DNA of 64,000 bases from Alphaproteobacteria bacterium. GTDB lineage: Bacteria; Pseudomonadota; Alphaproteobacteria; UBA8366; Aestuariispiraceae. The stretch is taken from the NCBI GenBank assembly GCA_033344895.1, contig JAWPMN010000001.1, positions 4,286,001 through 4,350,000 on the forward strand, given 5' to 3'. Below, one piece after another: positions 16,747 through 24,937 of the stretch. The position numbers and the translations under genes are program-made. Within the stretch, counting starts at the first letter, position 1. Each line of letters begins with the position of its first letter. The notes beneath the pieces were generated by a model. That model was not told where the DNA came from, did not search any database, and saw only the letters and a list, made by a program, of their open reading frames with translations.

Positions 16747-17871
16747 TTACTGATTTCCGCGGAGTGAAAACTCGACCGGAATGACGAGGTCGAGATAGTT
16801 CCCCTTCATCGATTCCGGAAAGGCCGGAAGCGGCGCGGCGCGCACCAGCATCGCCATGGCCTCTTCGTTCAGCGGGCCGTGCTCGGACCTGTCCCGGATC
16901 GTAGCGTTGTCGATGCGGCCGTCCCGGAAGACCCGGAAGGCGACAACCACCACACCCTGCATGCGCTTGCGACGAGCCTGTTTCGGATATGTCTTGTGAC
17001 GCTCCAGCCAGTAGCGCAGTTGGGTGATGTAGTTCGGGGACGGTGCGACCACGACATCCCCGCCCTCATTGGTGCGCGCATCCTGCGCCTGACCGACCGG
17101 CGCCTTCTGCGCCGTGCCGGCGCTCACCGGCCCGGCCACGGAGGGTGCGGCAGCGTTCCGCACCAACTCGGACTCGGGCGAATCCGCGACCTCTTCGGTT
17201 TCAGCAGCTTGAGGTCGAGGCTGTGCCAATTCCGGCGCAGTGGCATCGGCAATGTCGTTCGGAGCAACCGGCTTCGGCGGCCGCTCGGGCTGCGGCTTGG
17301 CGGGCTCCCGATCCGGCGGTTCCGGACGCGGCAGAAAGGCGGATTTCGGCTCGGGCAACGGTTCCGGCTCGGGCAACGGTTCCGGCTCGGGCAACGGTTC
17401 CGGCTCGGGCAACGGTTCCGGCTCGGGCAACGGTTCCGGCTCGGGCAACGGTTCCGGCTCGGGCAACGGTTCCGGCTCGGGCAGCGGTTCCGGCTCGGGC
17501 AGCGGTTCCGGCTCGGGCAGCGGTTCCGGCTCGGGCAGCGGTTCCGGATCAGGCAGCGGCTCCGGCTCGGGCAGCGGCTCCGGCTCGGGCAGCGATTCCG
17601 GCGCGGCTATACTGGACGGCGGGGCGTTTTCCTCGGCTGGGTCGCCCGATGGGGCCTCCAAAGCTCGCTCCGCCGGTTCGTTCGGCTCGTTCATCTCGCC
17701 GGCATCGCCTCCGGCGAGAGACGCAATCATCGTGATCGAGACATTCTGTCCGCCGGTCCCCAGATCCTCCGCCCCATCATCGGGACGGGCAGAAAACCCG
17801 ACAAATGCGAGACCGTGCAGCCCAATCGCCAGAATGAGGGCAACGGTCCAGGCGATCGGAGTCTGTCTCAT
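16747..17871 (-). CDS. tonB: TonB energy transducer with a long Pro-Glu repeat spacer
   Basis: 374 residues. A single N-terminal membrane anchor contains the conserved histidine (IGLHGLAF, His19). A proline-rich periplasmic spacer includes 14 tandem hexapeptides (PLPEPE and variants) at about residues 92-175. The C-terminal TonB domain ([20 protein letters not shown] and [18 protein letters not shown]) contacts the TonB box of outer-membrane receptors. It is the last gene of the operon and overlaps the upstream exbD by 4 bp. The repeat makes the gene prone to length change by slippage. Confidence 0.93.
   Translation of the reverse strand: MRQTPIAWTVALILAIGLHGLAFVGFSARPDDGAEDLGTGGQNVSITMIASLAGGDAGEMNEPNEPAERALEAPSGDPAEENAPPSSIAAPESLPEPEPLPEPEPLPDPEPLPEPEPLPEPEPLPEPEPLPEPEPLPEPEPLPEPEPLPEPEPLPEPEPLPEPEPLPEPEPLPEPKSAFLPRPEPPDREPAKPQPERPPKPVAPNDIADATAPELAQPRPQAAETEEVADSPESELVRNAAAPSVAGPVSAGTAQKAPVGQAQDARTNEGGDVVVAPSPNYITQLRYWLERHKTYPKQARRKRMQGVVVVAFRVFRDGRIDNATIRDRSEHGPLNEEAMAMLVRAAPLPAFPESMKGNYLDLVIPVEFSLRGNQ
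17348..17599. repeat. 14 tandem 18-bp repeats inside tonB
   Basis: Fourteen head-to-tail 18-bp units (plus strand GGCTCGGGCAACGGTTCC and close variants) fill exactly 252 bp. Units 1-7 carry CAAC, units 8-14 carry CAGC, and only unit 12 (GGATCAGGCAGCGGCTCC) departs further. Near identity of adjacent copies indicates recent slippage expansion and marks it as a possible variable-number repeat that keeps the frame. Confidence 0.95.
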
Positions 17872-18284
17872 GACCCCGATCGCATTGTGACCAGTTCGAT
17901 CTTCTGCCAGCCCGCTTCTCGCGCTTTCTGGAGGACACGCAGCACCGCCACTGCGGAAGCGGCCGCATCTGCATGTACGCGCAGCGGTTCCGGAACAACT
18001 GTCCCATCCGCCCGCAGTGCTGCCAGGTTCCCTTCAGACAAGGGCTGACCGTCTATCGTGGCCCTGCCGTCTGAATCGACCTGAATGGTCGACGCATTGT
18101 TTCTGTCCTTGGCGTCGCTGTCAGAGACTGGCGGGCTGACGTCCACCGGCGCCCTTTTCGTGATCTGGCCCGCGATGAGAAAAAACGACAGCAGCAGGAA
18201 GACGATATTGATCAGCGGCAGGATATGCCCCTCTGCATCGCCGGAGCGCCAACGCCGCCGATACACGTAACTCATGCGGCTCAC
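17868..18284 (-). CDS. exbD: ExbD-type protein with Asn in place of the conserved proton-path Asp
   Basis: 138 residues: a short cytoplasmic tail, one membrane helix (about 21-42), and a periplasmic domain. In ExbD/TolR the helix carries an essential Asp in a T-P-L-x-D context; here the motif is [14 protein letters not shown], with Asn26 at that place. The remainder follows the ExbD pattern ([14 protein letters not shown]-type strand-turn). It overlaps both neighbours by 4 bp, so it is part of the ExbB-ExbD-ExbD-TonB unit. It probably pairs with the Asp-containing ExbD from the gene just upstream. Confidence 0.85.
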   Translation of the reverse strand: MSRMSYVYRRRWRSGDAEGHILPLINIVFLLLSFFLIAGQITKRAPVDVSPPVSDSDAKDRNNASTIQVDSDGRATIDGQPLSEGNLAALRADGTVVPEPLRVHADAAASAVAVLRVLQKAREAGWQKIELVTMRSGS

Positions 18285-18706
18285 CGGACCGCCTCCTCGG
18301 GAGGAATGGCAATCGACAGCCCGTCGATATCCAATGCTTCCGTGATGTCGAGCACCGTCACCATATCCTGAAGCGCGGCCTCATCCTGCGGGAGCAGCAG
18401 CAGTTTGCGCCGCCCATCCGCGCGGATGAGGGTCGCGAGATTCCCCATTTCGACAGGCTCTCCATCCAGCTCGAGCGCCTGGTCTCCCAGAAGCCTCAGA
18501 ACCATCACGTCCTGCGCACCGCCACTGCTTCGCGCCGGCGAGGACGTGGCAGGCGGCACAAGTCCGAGGCTGTTGGTGCGTGCGAAGGACGACGCCAGCA
18601 TGAAGAAAATGACCAGGATGAAGACGACATCGACAAGCGGCGTCAGGCTGATCGCCGCCCGACGTCGTCCGCGTCGCTGCCGCAATCTGCCGTAATCCGC
18701 ACTCAC
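18281..18706 (-). CDS. exbD: ExbD proton-channel subunit (canonical Asp present)
   Basis: 141 residues. A basic N-terminus (RQRRGRRRAA) precedes one membrane helix with the proton-carrying residue Asp26 (SLTPLVDVVFILVIFF), then a periplasmic domain (LELDGEPVEMGNLATLI). With ExbB it forms the proton-motive-force motor that energises TonB. It overlaps exbB by 4 bp. It is clearly different in sequence from the second ExbD, so the two are not a recent duplication. Confidence 0.9.
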   Translation of the reverse strand: MSADYGRLRQRRGRRRAAISLTPLVDVVFILVIFFMLASSFARTNSLGLVPPATSSPARSSGGAQDVMVLRLLGDQALELDGEPVEMGNLATLIRADGRRKLLLLPQDEAALQDMVTVLDITEALDIDGLSIAIPPEEAVR

Positions 18707-19356
18707 GCTGCCACGCCGTCCAGATCTGTCAGGTAGACCTTTGCGACGAGGTTATCCAACTCGTGGGAGAGGATCTCCAGCCGTCGCTCAAAGAAGTTCA
18801 GCACGGCTACCGTCGGAATGGCGACCGCCAGCCCGACCGCCGTTGTCAGCAGAGCCAGCCAGATGCCGCCGGACAGGACCGAGGGATCCACCTGATCGCC
18901 CGCCGCCTCCATTCCCTGGAAGGCATCGATCATCCCCAGAACGGTCCCCAGCAGGCCCAATAGCGGCGCCAGCGTGCCGATGATTTCGAGCATGCGAAGA
19001 TATCCGCCCAGCTCTTCAACAGCGCTTTCCGCAACGCGCAGGACCTCGTCCCGCGATCTGTCCGGATCGCCGTGCCCCGACAGCTTCCCTTCCATTGCCT
19101 GCTTCACGATCCTGCAGCGAATGCTGGACCGGTCCGCCATACGCAAGGCCGGCTCGTACTGCCCGTCACGAAACAGGCCGGCTGCCCGCCCCGCGAAAGA
19201 AGCCCGGAACACGCCGGCCCGCAGAAACTGCCAGAACTTGACCAGCGCAATGGTGAGCGACACGACTGACAAGGCACAGAGGAGATAGACGACGGGCCCG
19301 CCGGCGCTCAGGAACTGAATACTGTCCTGCAAGACGACAATGGGGACTTCATTCAT
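18703..19356 (-). CDS. exbB: ExbB proton-channel subunit (MotA/TolQ/ExbB family)
   Basis: 217 residues. Three membrane helices are visible (about 15-35, 115-140 and 155-180). The family core ETIGTLAPLLGLLGTVLGMI-like stretch (EIIGTLAPLLGLLGTVLGM) and the second pore helix (GGIWLALLTTAVGLAVAIP) are present. The start MNEVPIVVLQ at 19356 overlaps the upstream DUF2218 gene by 4 bp; a longer reading from 19560 would run through that gene and is rejected. Confidence 0.92.
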   Translation of the reverse strand: MNEVPIVVLQDSIQFLSAGGPVVYLLCALSVVSLTIALVKFWQFLRAGVFRASFAGRAAGLFRDGQYEPALRMADRSSIRCRIVKQAMEGKLSGHGDPDRSRDEVLRVAESAVEELGGYLRMLEIIGTLAPLLGLLGTVLGMIDAFQGMEAAGDQVDPSVLSGGIWLALLTTAVGLAVAIPTVAVLNFFERRLEILSHELDNLVAKVYLTDLDGVAA

Positions 19357-19694
19357 TGAATGGTGAACTCCTTCAGGGAAGGCAGTCTGTCGACCGGCAG
19401 GCGCTCGGGCAGACCGTCCTGCCATTCGATCGACAGGTCCTCGCGCCAGGCAAACTTGATCAGGTGACTGTCGATGACCGACTTGATGCGCGGCACCCCT
19501 TCTTCGGCATGGGCTTCCCCGAAAAAGGATAGGCCGTCGTCTTCGGCAAGCATGAGGCAAAGGCCACCGGGAAAGGCGACGCGCCCGACCGTGCGGTCAA
19601 ACTCGACCTCCACCTTGTGGGCAAAATGTTTGCAAAGCTGCTGCAGATACTTGCTGGCGAACTGCGTGCGGACCTTTGTGTGGCAGTGTTGCAT
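19353..19694 (-). CDS. DUF2218 domain protein
   Basis: 113 residues (MQHCHTKVRTQFASKYLQQL...). The pattern YLQQLCKHFAHKVEV, FPGGLCLMLAEDDGLSF and RIKSVIDSHLIKFAWRED matches the DUF2218 family, whose members are small cytoplasmic proteins commonly found with iron-siderophore genes. No function is established. A GTG at 19709 would add five residues, but GGAG sits 9 bases before the ATG at 19694, so that start is preferred. The gene lies between the ABC ATPase and exbB genes. Confidence 0.8.
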   Translation of the reverse strand: MQHCHTKVRTQFASKYLQQLCKHFAHKVEVEFDRTVGRVAFPGGLCLMLAEDDGLSFFGEAHAEEGVPRIKSVIDSHLIKFAWREDLSIEWQDGLPERLPVDRLPSLKEFTIQ

Positions 19695-19695
19695 C

Positions 19696-20517
19696 CTATG
19701 GTTCTCCACTCACCTTTCTGATTGGTGTTTGCGTTTCCAAGGCGACGTCCTCTCCTCCGTCGACAATGACTATCGGCTGCCCGCGAGAGCAGGTTTCCAC
19801 CCGCCCGCTCACGTCATAGGCGTCCCGCAGGACGGTCGGCGTAAGGGCCTGGGCGGGTGGTCCATAGGCGATGCATCTTCCACCTCTCATGATTGCGACT
19901 AAGTCGCAATAGCGAATGGCAAGATTCAGATCATGCAGGGCGACAAGACAAAGACCGCCCCTTTCGACCAGACGTTTTCGAAGAATCTCGAAGACCGTCA
20001 CCTGCCATTTCAGGTCCAGGGCGCTGCTGGGCTCATCCAGCAATAGGACCTTCGGATCGCGAACCAGAATCTGGGCCAGCCCAACCAGCTGGCGCTGCCC
20101 GCCGGACATGCGGCTCAAGGGTCGGAAGGCAAGTTCCTGAAGCTGAAGGTAGCCGAATACGGCCTCCGCAGAGTTTGCGACCTCGGTTGCCGTCAAATCG
20201 GGACGAGCGGAACGACAGGAACTCACCACCAGTTCATAGGCGACGAAGCCGGACGTGTTTGGTGGAGACTGCGGCATGAACCCGATGTGGCGGGTGCGCT
20301 CACGATGCGGCAGGCGGGATACCTCGCGCCCTTCGAAGAGAATTGAACCCGAATAGGTCGATTGGCCGGCGACCGCCCGCAGAAATGTCGATTTCCCAGC
20401 GCCGTTAGGCCCCAGGACCCCAACAAGTGCCCCATCGGAAACTGCGGGAAGGGAGACATTCTGCAGTACACGGGTCTTGCCATAGGCCAGTGACAGGTTC
20501 CTGATCTCTAGCATCAC
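19696..20517 (-). CDS. FecE/FhuC-type ABC transporter ATPase (iron-chelate uptake)
   Basis: 273 residues. Walker A GPNGAGKSTF, Q-loop region GFMPQSPPNT, signature MSGGQRQLVGLAQ, Walker B VLLLDEPSSALD and switch His (VALHDLNLAIRY) are all intact. It drives uptake through the FecCD-type permease, with which it overlaps by 4 bp. Iron-siderophore, haem or cobalamin are possible substrates; the surrounding TonB, DUF2218 and AraC genes favour a ferric siderophore. Confidence 0.9.
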   Translation of the reverse strand: MMLEIRNLSLAYGKTRVLQNVSLPAVSDGALVGVLGPNGAGKSTFLRAVAGQSTYSGSILFEGREVSRLPHRERTRHIGFMPQSPPNTSGFVAYELVVSSCRSARPDLTATEVANSAEAVFGYLQLQELAFRPLSRMSGGQRQLVGLAQILVRDPKVLLLDEPSSALDLKWQVTVFEILRKRLVERGGLCLVALHDLNLAIRYCDLVAIMRGGRCIAYGPPAQALTPTVLRDAYDVSGRVETCSRGQPIVIVDGGEDVALETQTPIRKVSGEP

Positions 20518-21611
20518 CGACGCCCCTTGCGCATCTGGGTCAGGACGAGCACGAGGAACATCGGAACTCCGACAAGGGCGGTAACGATCCCATCCGGAAT
20601 AATGATGCCCGGAATGATCGATTTGCTGGCGATGGACGCGCCCGTCAGGATGATGGCACCAGCCAGAACCGAGCCTGGCAGGAAGAACCGGTGATCCTCA
20701 CCGCAGACCAGACGCGCGATATGTGGGCCGACCAGCCCGACAAATCCGATCACGCCGGTAAAGGAAACGGCGACCGCCGCTACGATACTGACCCGGAACA
20801 AGGTCAGAAGTCGGAGGCGCTCAATCTGGACACCGGCGCTTCTGGCATATTCCTCGCCGCCGCGAAGGGCGGTCAGCCGCCAGACCTGGGCCATGGAGAA
20901 CACGCCGCAAACCGCCAGAACCACCGTGATGATGGCGATCTTCTGCCATGTCGCCCGGGCCAGACTGCCCATCGTCCAGAAGACAATCTGCTGCAGGCTG
21001 TTGGAATCGGCCACGAACTGGATCAGGGATACGAGCGCCTGCAGCGCGAAGACCATGGCGATCCCGAACAGGATGACAATCTCCAGCGACGCCCCGTAGA
21101 GCCGCGACAGCAATTGAATCAAGGCCATGGCCGCAATCGCCCCCAGGAACGCGAAGAGCGGCGTCACATAATCCTCGGGCAGGCCAAAGGGGCCGGCCAG
21201 ATCGAAGGCAATGGCGATGGAAGCCCCCAGGGTAGCGGCGTACGAAATTCCCAGCGTTGCCGGGCTTGCCAGGGGATTGTTCAGGACCGTCTGCATCTCC
21301 GCCCCCGCCAATCCCAGGCAGGCCCCGACGACAATCGCCATGACGGCAAATGGCAGGCGAACGTCCCAGATGATCACATGCATCGCAGAAGACAGACCGT
21401 CCGGATCAATCAGTCCCTCAATCACCTGCGGAACCGAAAGTCCGGCCGGGCCGGACGCCACATTTACAACGAAGCCGCCCGCCAGCATCCCAAGGAACGC
21501 GGCCAGCCAAACCATGCGCCGAAACTGGAAGCGCCTGTAGCGTTCGGAAAGAGAGCGGGGCGGCATGGAATCGGCCGCCCCGGAAACCGCCGCATCGACG
21601 CTTCTACTCAT
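20514..21611 (-). CDS. FecCD-family ABC transporter permease
   Basis: 365 residues with about ten hydrophobic helices. The family motif GFVGLVGPHIARLVCGEDHRF, followed by LPGSVLAGAIIL, is diagnostic, as is EMQTVLNNPLASPATLG. It is the homodimeric inner-membrane channel for the periplasmic binding protein from 21604-22755 and overlaps that gene by 8 bp. A single permease gene of this size is usual for BtuC/FhuB-half type systems. Confidence 0.92.
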   Translation of the reverse strand: MSRSVDAAVSGAADSMPPRSLSERYRRFQFRRMVWLAAFLGMLAGGFVVNVASGPAGLSVPQVIEGLIDPDGLSSAMHVIIWDVRLPFAVMAIVVGACLGLAGAEMQTVLNNPLASPATLGISYAATLGASIAIAFDLAGPFGLPEDYVTPLFAFLGAIAAMALIQLLSRLYGASLEIVILFGIAMVFALQALVSLIQFVADSNSLQQIVFWTMGSLARATWQKIAIITVVLAVCGVFSMAQVWRLTALRGGEEYARSAGVQIERLRLLTLFRVSIVAAVAVSFTGVIGFVGLVGPHIARLVCGEDHRFFLPGSVLAGAIILTGASIASKSIIPGIIIPDGIVTALVGVPMFLVLVLTQMRKGRR

Positions 21612-22755
21612 TGGCGGCGCCCTTCAAGGAAACCCAATAGACGCCATTCAGCGGCACCGCCTGGAATCTGTCGAAATAGGTCTGCAAGGTTGCTTCCGGC
21701 GACAACGAACGGAACCTCTCGGGGTGAAGTTGCTTCGCCATGGCCTGCACCGCGGCAACATGCATCGGCGTGTTGTAGAAATGATGCCAGACGGCAAAGG
21801 CGCGGCCCTCCCGAACGGCCGACAACTCCTTCAACCCCTTCCGCGCCCGGACCAGGGAAAGACTGGTGCGGGCGGTTTCCTCGTCGACACCGGCGCCAAG
21901 CACAATGCGTTCCGGAAACTCCTCAACCGTCGACGGCGACCCGATGGCCGTTGCGAAATAATGATCGGGCTGATGGGTGAGGAGATATTCCAGGGCAATG
22001 GTCCCGTGGGTTCCGGGAATCTGCTCACCCAGCAGGTTGATACCGCCGGCCCAGTCGATGAAACGCCCCATCATCTTGTTGCCCATGGCCTCGCAGCAAT
22101 CCGGGCGAAGGCCGACGCGGGATTCAAGGAAGACCGTCGGACGGGTTTCCAATCCGGCAAGTCCTTCACTCACCTTGGCCAGGTTCTCTTCATAGAAAGC
22201 GATGAATTCTTCCGCCTCATCCTGGCGCCCCATCAACCGCCCAAGCAGGCGCAGACTGGCGGGTGTATTGACCAGCGGCTCAATTCGAAAATCGATGAAT
22301 ACGACTGGAATACCCGCAGCCTCGAGTTTCTCGAGGATGTCGGTATGCCGTTCGCTGGGGCTGTGGCCTCCCCCGATCCCGAGCAATACGAGATCCGGCC
22401 TCTGACTGACCACCGCCTCGAGACTGAAAGTGTAGGAGCCGCTCTTTCCGACGCGGGTGATGTCTTCAACGCCTGGAAAATGCTTTGAGAAATCGGCATA
22501 GCCTGCGGCATCGAACTGTTCGAAATCCCCCATCATCCCGACAATCCGTTGGGTCGGATCCTCGCGATCGAGAATGCCCAGCGTCGGCAGCACGCGGCCC
22601 TCGCCCAGCACAATCCGTTCGACCGGCACCGCGACGTCCACGGTGCGCCCTGCGAGGTCGGTTATCGTGATGACATCCTTGGCATGGGCCGAAGCGGCGG
22701 CAACATACATCGCCACCGCACCGATCACGCTTGCGACACGTGCAAGCGGGCGCAT
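21604..22755 (-). CDS. Periplasmic iron-chelate binding protein (TroA/FecB-like)
   Basis: 383 residues. A signal peptide (MRPLARVASVIGAVAMYVAAASAHA) leads into a helical-backbone (cluster A-II) binding fold, starting TITDLAGRTVDVAVPVERIVLG, the usual opening of this class. The long helix around residues 170-205 and the paired lobes fit metal-chelate binding proteins. The start overlaps the receptor gene stop by one base (TGATG). The ligand is unknown. Confidence 0.88.
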   Translation of the reverse strand: MRPLARVASVIGAVAMYVAAASAHAKDVITITDLAGRTVDVAVPVERIVLGEGRVLPTLGILDREDPTQRIVGMMGDFEQFDAAGYADFSKHFPGVEDITRVGKSGSYTFSLEAVVSQRPDLVLLGIGGGHSPSERHTDILEKLEAAGIPVVFIDFRIEPLVNTPASLRLLGRLMGRQDEAEEFIAFYEENLAKVSEGLAGLETRPTVFLESRVGLRPDCCEAMGNKMMGRFIDWAGGINLLGEQIPGTHGTIALEYLLTHQPDHYFATAIGSPSTVEEFPERIVLGAGVDEETARTSLSLVRARKGLKELSAVREGRAFAVWHHFYNTPMHVAAVQAMAKQLHPERFRSLSPEATLQTYFDRFQAVPLNGVYWVSLKGAANE

Positions 22756-24782
22756 CAGAAATCCACCTTCGCGGAAACAAGGAAACTCCGGCCCGGCTCG
22801 TTGAATGGCGTTGCGGCAGAGTTGTCCGTCGCGGAGGTAGCCCGGTCGACATAGAGTTCGTCAAAGAGGTTCCGGACATCCAGGCGCAGGGTCACGGCCT
22901 CCATCTCGGTCGGCTGATACTGGGCAAAGACATCCGTCACGAAATAGGATTTGTTCGGGAAGGTTTCGTTGGTGTCGTCCTCGAAGGCATATTCGGCGCT
23001 GGCACCGACGGCCAAGCCGATGTCGATCCATTCCCGCACGATGTCGAGAGTCGCCGTGTTTCCCATCTGCAGCCCGTGATAGGAGGCGTCGCCGCTGCTG
23101 AGCGGCAAGCCGTCGGACCGGAAGCGATTGTTCGAGTAGGTCGCCCGGACATACCCGATATCCTCCTGATACTGCCCGGATACATTGAAGCCGCGCGCCG
23201 TCAGATCCCGCGTCGAATTTCGGGTGGCGGAGCCGAGATTGTGGCTGCCGTCAATTTCTGTCTGGTAGACATGAAAGTCTCCGGAAACGCCGCCATCCTC
23301 GACCTTCACCCCGGCCTTGTAGTTGTATGATCGGGATGAGGTCAGGCCGTCATAGACCCATTGCGCCGCGAAGTTGTAGATCTGGGACTCGCCGAGCGGT
23401 ATCGGGCCGTAGTTGCTCGCGGCGCCGCCATAACCCGTCAGCCAGGGCAGAACGTCATATTCGAGGTTGAGGCTGGCACTCGGCCCGCCGCCGTCAAGCC
23501 TGGTCCCGTCCACCCCTTCGAACTGCTGCTGGTCATATCGCAACCCGAGATTGGCGCGGAAGGCCGGCGTCACGTTCAACCGTGCCTGAGCGAACAGGCC
23601 GACATTGTCTGAGGTTTCCGTATTCACGCGCGGCACGGTCGCGGCTGAGAACCCGCCGCTGATATCGCCATGCCCGACATCCCGGTAAAAATCCGTGCCG
23701 ACCGTCACGCTACCGCTTTCGGCCAGCCCCAGACCGGTCGAAAACGTGTTGGCTACCTTGCCGCTATAACTCTTGGTCTGGGAACGCAGATCGAACCGGA
23801 ACGGACCGAATGCCAGGTCGTGAATGAACAGTTCGGTTTCGGTGTAGCTCAGCACCACTTCCGGATTGAATGTCTCCGTCGGCGCCTCATCCCGATAGGA
23901 CAGCGTGAAATGCTTTCTGTTGTATTCCTGCAGCGTCGGCTCCGCACCGTTGTTCAACGACCCGAAATTCGCACGGTTGGGTCGTATCCCCTTGTCTTCC
24001 ATGTATCCTGTATTGAACTCCAGGCGGCCGCCGGTGTTTCCGGTCCAGGCGGCCTTGCCGATGCTGTTGCGCATGTTCGGCCGTGTGCCGATTACTTCGT
24101 CATCCCTGCCGTCTTCGTAGTTCCGACCCCCGTCGACAGAGCCATAGACCATGGCTTCGAAATTTTCGTGCTGACCGGCAAAGGCCAACGCCTGCGAATA
24201 GGTCCTGCCATTGCTGCCGACCTGGGATCGCGAGAAGCCGCCGAGCATCTCGTCGATTTCCAGCATGTCGCGGGCGTCCTTCGTTTCATAGGCAATGGAC
24301 CCGCCCAGTGCGCCCGGCCCCACATCCACCGGACCCACGCCGGTTTCGACCGAGACGGATTTCAGCAGTCCCGGATCGATGATGGCCGTGCCGAGATGAT
24401 GGAAGGCGGAGTTCACCTGACGGGAGTCATCCATCTTCACATTCAGGTTCGTGTCCTCGACCCCGTTGATGTAGATCTTGCGCGAGACATCGGACCCACC
24501 GCCGACCTGGATCGCCGACTCGCCGCGGAAGACATCCTTGATGCTCTGCGGATTCCGGCGTTCCAGTTCTTCCTCAGTGATTGTCACACCACCGGGCGCC
24601 ACTTCAGTGGCGGTGACGGAAATCGGGGCCATGAGGATTGTCTCGTCCCCGTCGGTCGTATCCTGCGCGACCGCACCCGTGCTCATCACCGAAAACGCGG
24701 CACAGCCAAGAAGCGTCGCCCGGAAAACGTTCACTACATTCGTATCGCGCCGCGACGTCGCGGCGGCATTGGCTCTGCCCAT
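22755..24782 (-). CDS. TonB-dependent outer-membrane receptor
   Basis: 675 residues. A signal region with membrane segment (about 20-45, ending TGAVAQD) precedes a TonB-box-like stretch (APISVTATEV), a plug domain (residues about 60-160; TITEEELERRNPQSIKDVFRGE, INGVEDTNLNVKMDD) and a 22-strand-type barrel ending in aromatic Phe (LVSAKVDF). It imports a ligand such as a ferric chelate, powered by TonB-ExbBD. The ATG at 24782 is chosen because AGGAGG lies 8 bases upstream; a GTG at 24803 would place that element inside the gene. It heads the operon that ends at tonB. Confidence 0.93.
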   Translation of the reverse strand: MGRANAAATSRRDTNVVNVFRATLLGCAAFSVMSTGAVAQDTTDGDETILMAPISVTATEVAPGGVTITEEELERRNPQSIKDVFRGESAIQVGGGSDVSRKIYINGVEDTNLNVKMDDSRQVNSAFHHLGTAIIDPGLLKSVSVETGVGPVDVGPGALGGSIAYETKDARDMLEIDEMLGGFSRSQVGSNGRTYSQALAFAGQHENFEAMVYGSVDGGRNYEDGRDDEVIGTRPNMRNSIGKAAWTGNTGGRLEFNTGYMEDKGIRPNRANFGSLNNGAEPTLQEYNRKHFTLSYRDEAPTETFNPEVVLSYTETELFIHDLAFGPFRFDLRSQTKSYSGKVANTFSTGLGLAESGSVTVGTDFYRDVGHGDISGGFSAATVPRVNTETSDNVGLFAQARLNVTPAFRANLGLRYDQQQFEGVDGTRLDGGGPSASLNLEYDVLPWLTGYGGAASNYGPIPLGESQIYNFAAQWVYDGLTSSRSYNYKAGVKVEDGGVSGDFHVYQTEIDGSHNLGSATRNSTRDLTARGFNVSGQYQEDIGYVRATYSNNRFRSDGLPLSSGDASYHGLQMGNTATLDIVREWIDIGLAVGASAEYAFEDDTNETFPNKSYFVTDVFAQYQPTEMEAVTLRLDVRNLFDELYVDRATSATDNSAATPFNEPGRSFLVSAKVDF

Positions 24783-24937
24783 CGGTCCACCCTCCTGAAA
24801 CACCAGATTTGAGAGTGCGACTGATTATCAATACGAAGTGAACGCGACCATCCCGGAGAGATTCGCGATTTCGCAAAAAGCTTTACAGAAATCTCTTGCG
24901 GGGCCCCGAAGCCGGGATGCCCTTAGGGGTCACTACT
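24783..24937 (-). promoter_or_regulatory. Leader of the TonB-receptor operon with candidate metal-responsive elements
   Basis: On the minus strand the leader contains TTGCGAAATCGCGAA (24872-24858 region, with GCGA-TT-TCGC dyad on plus 24865-24874) and, closer to the start, TATTGATAATCA (near 24822-24833), which resembles a Fur half-site. The first is similar in word content to the palindrome before the AraC gene but has different spacing. These are weak, context-based candidates. Confidence 0.3.

Noticed and set aside
17240-17890. Gly-Ser-rich plus-strand frame
   Set aside because: It is the antisense of the TonB repeat; 18-bp periodicity keeps it open. No start context or family.
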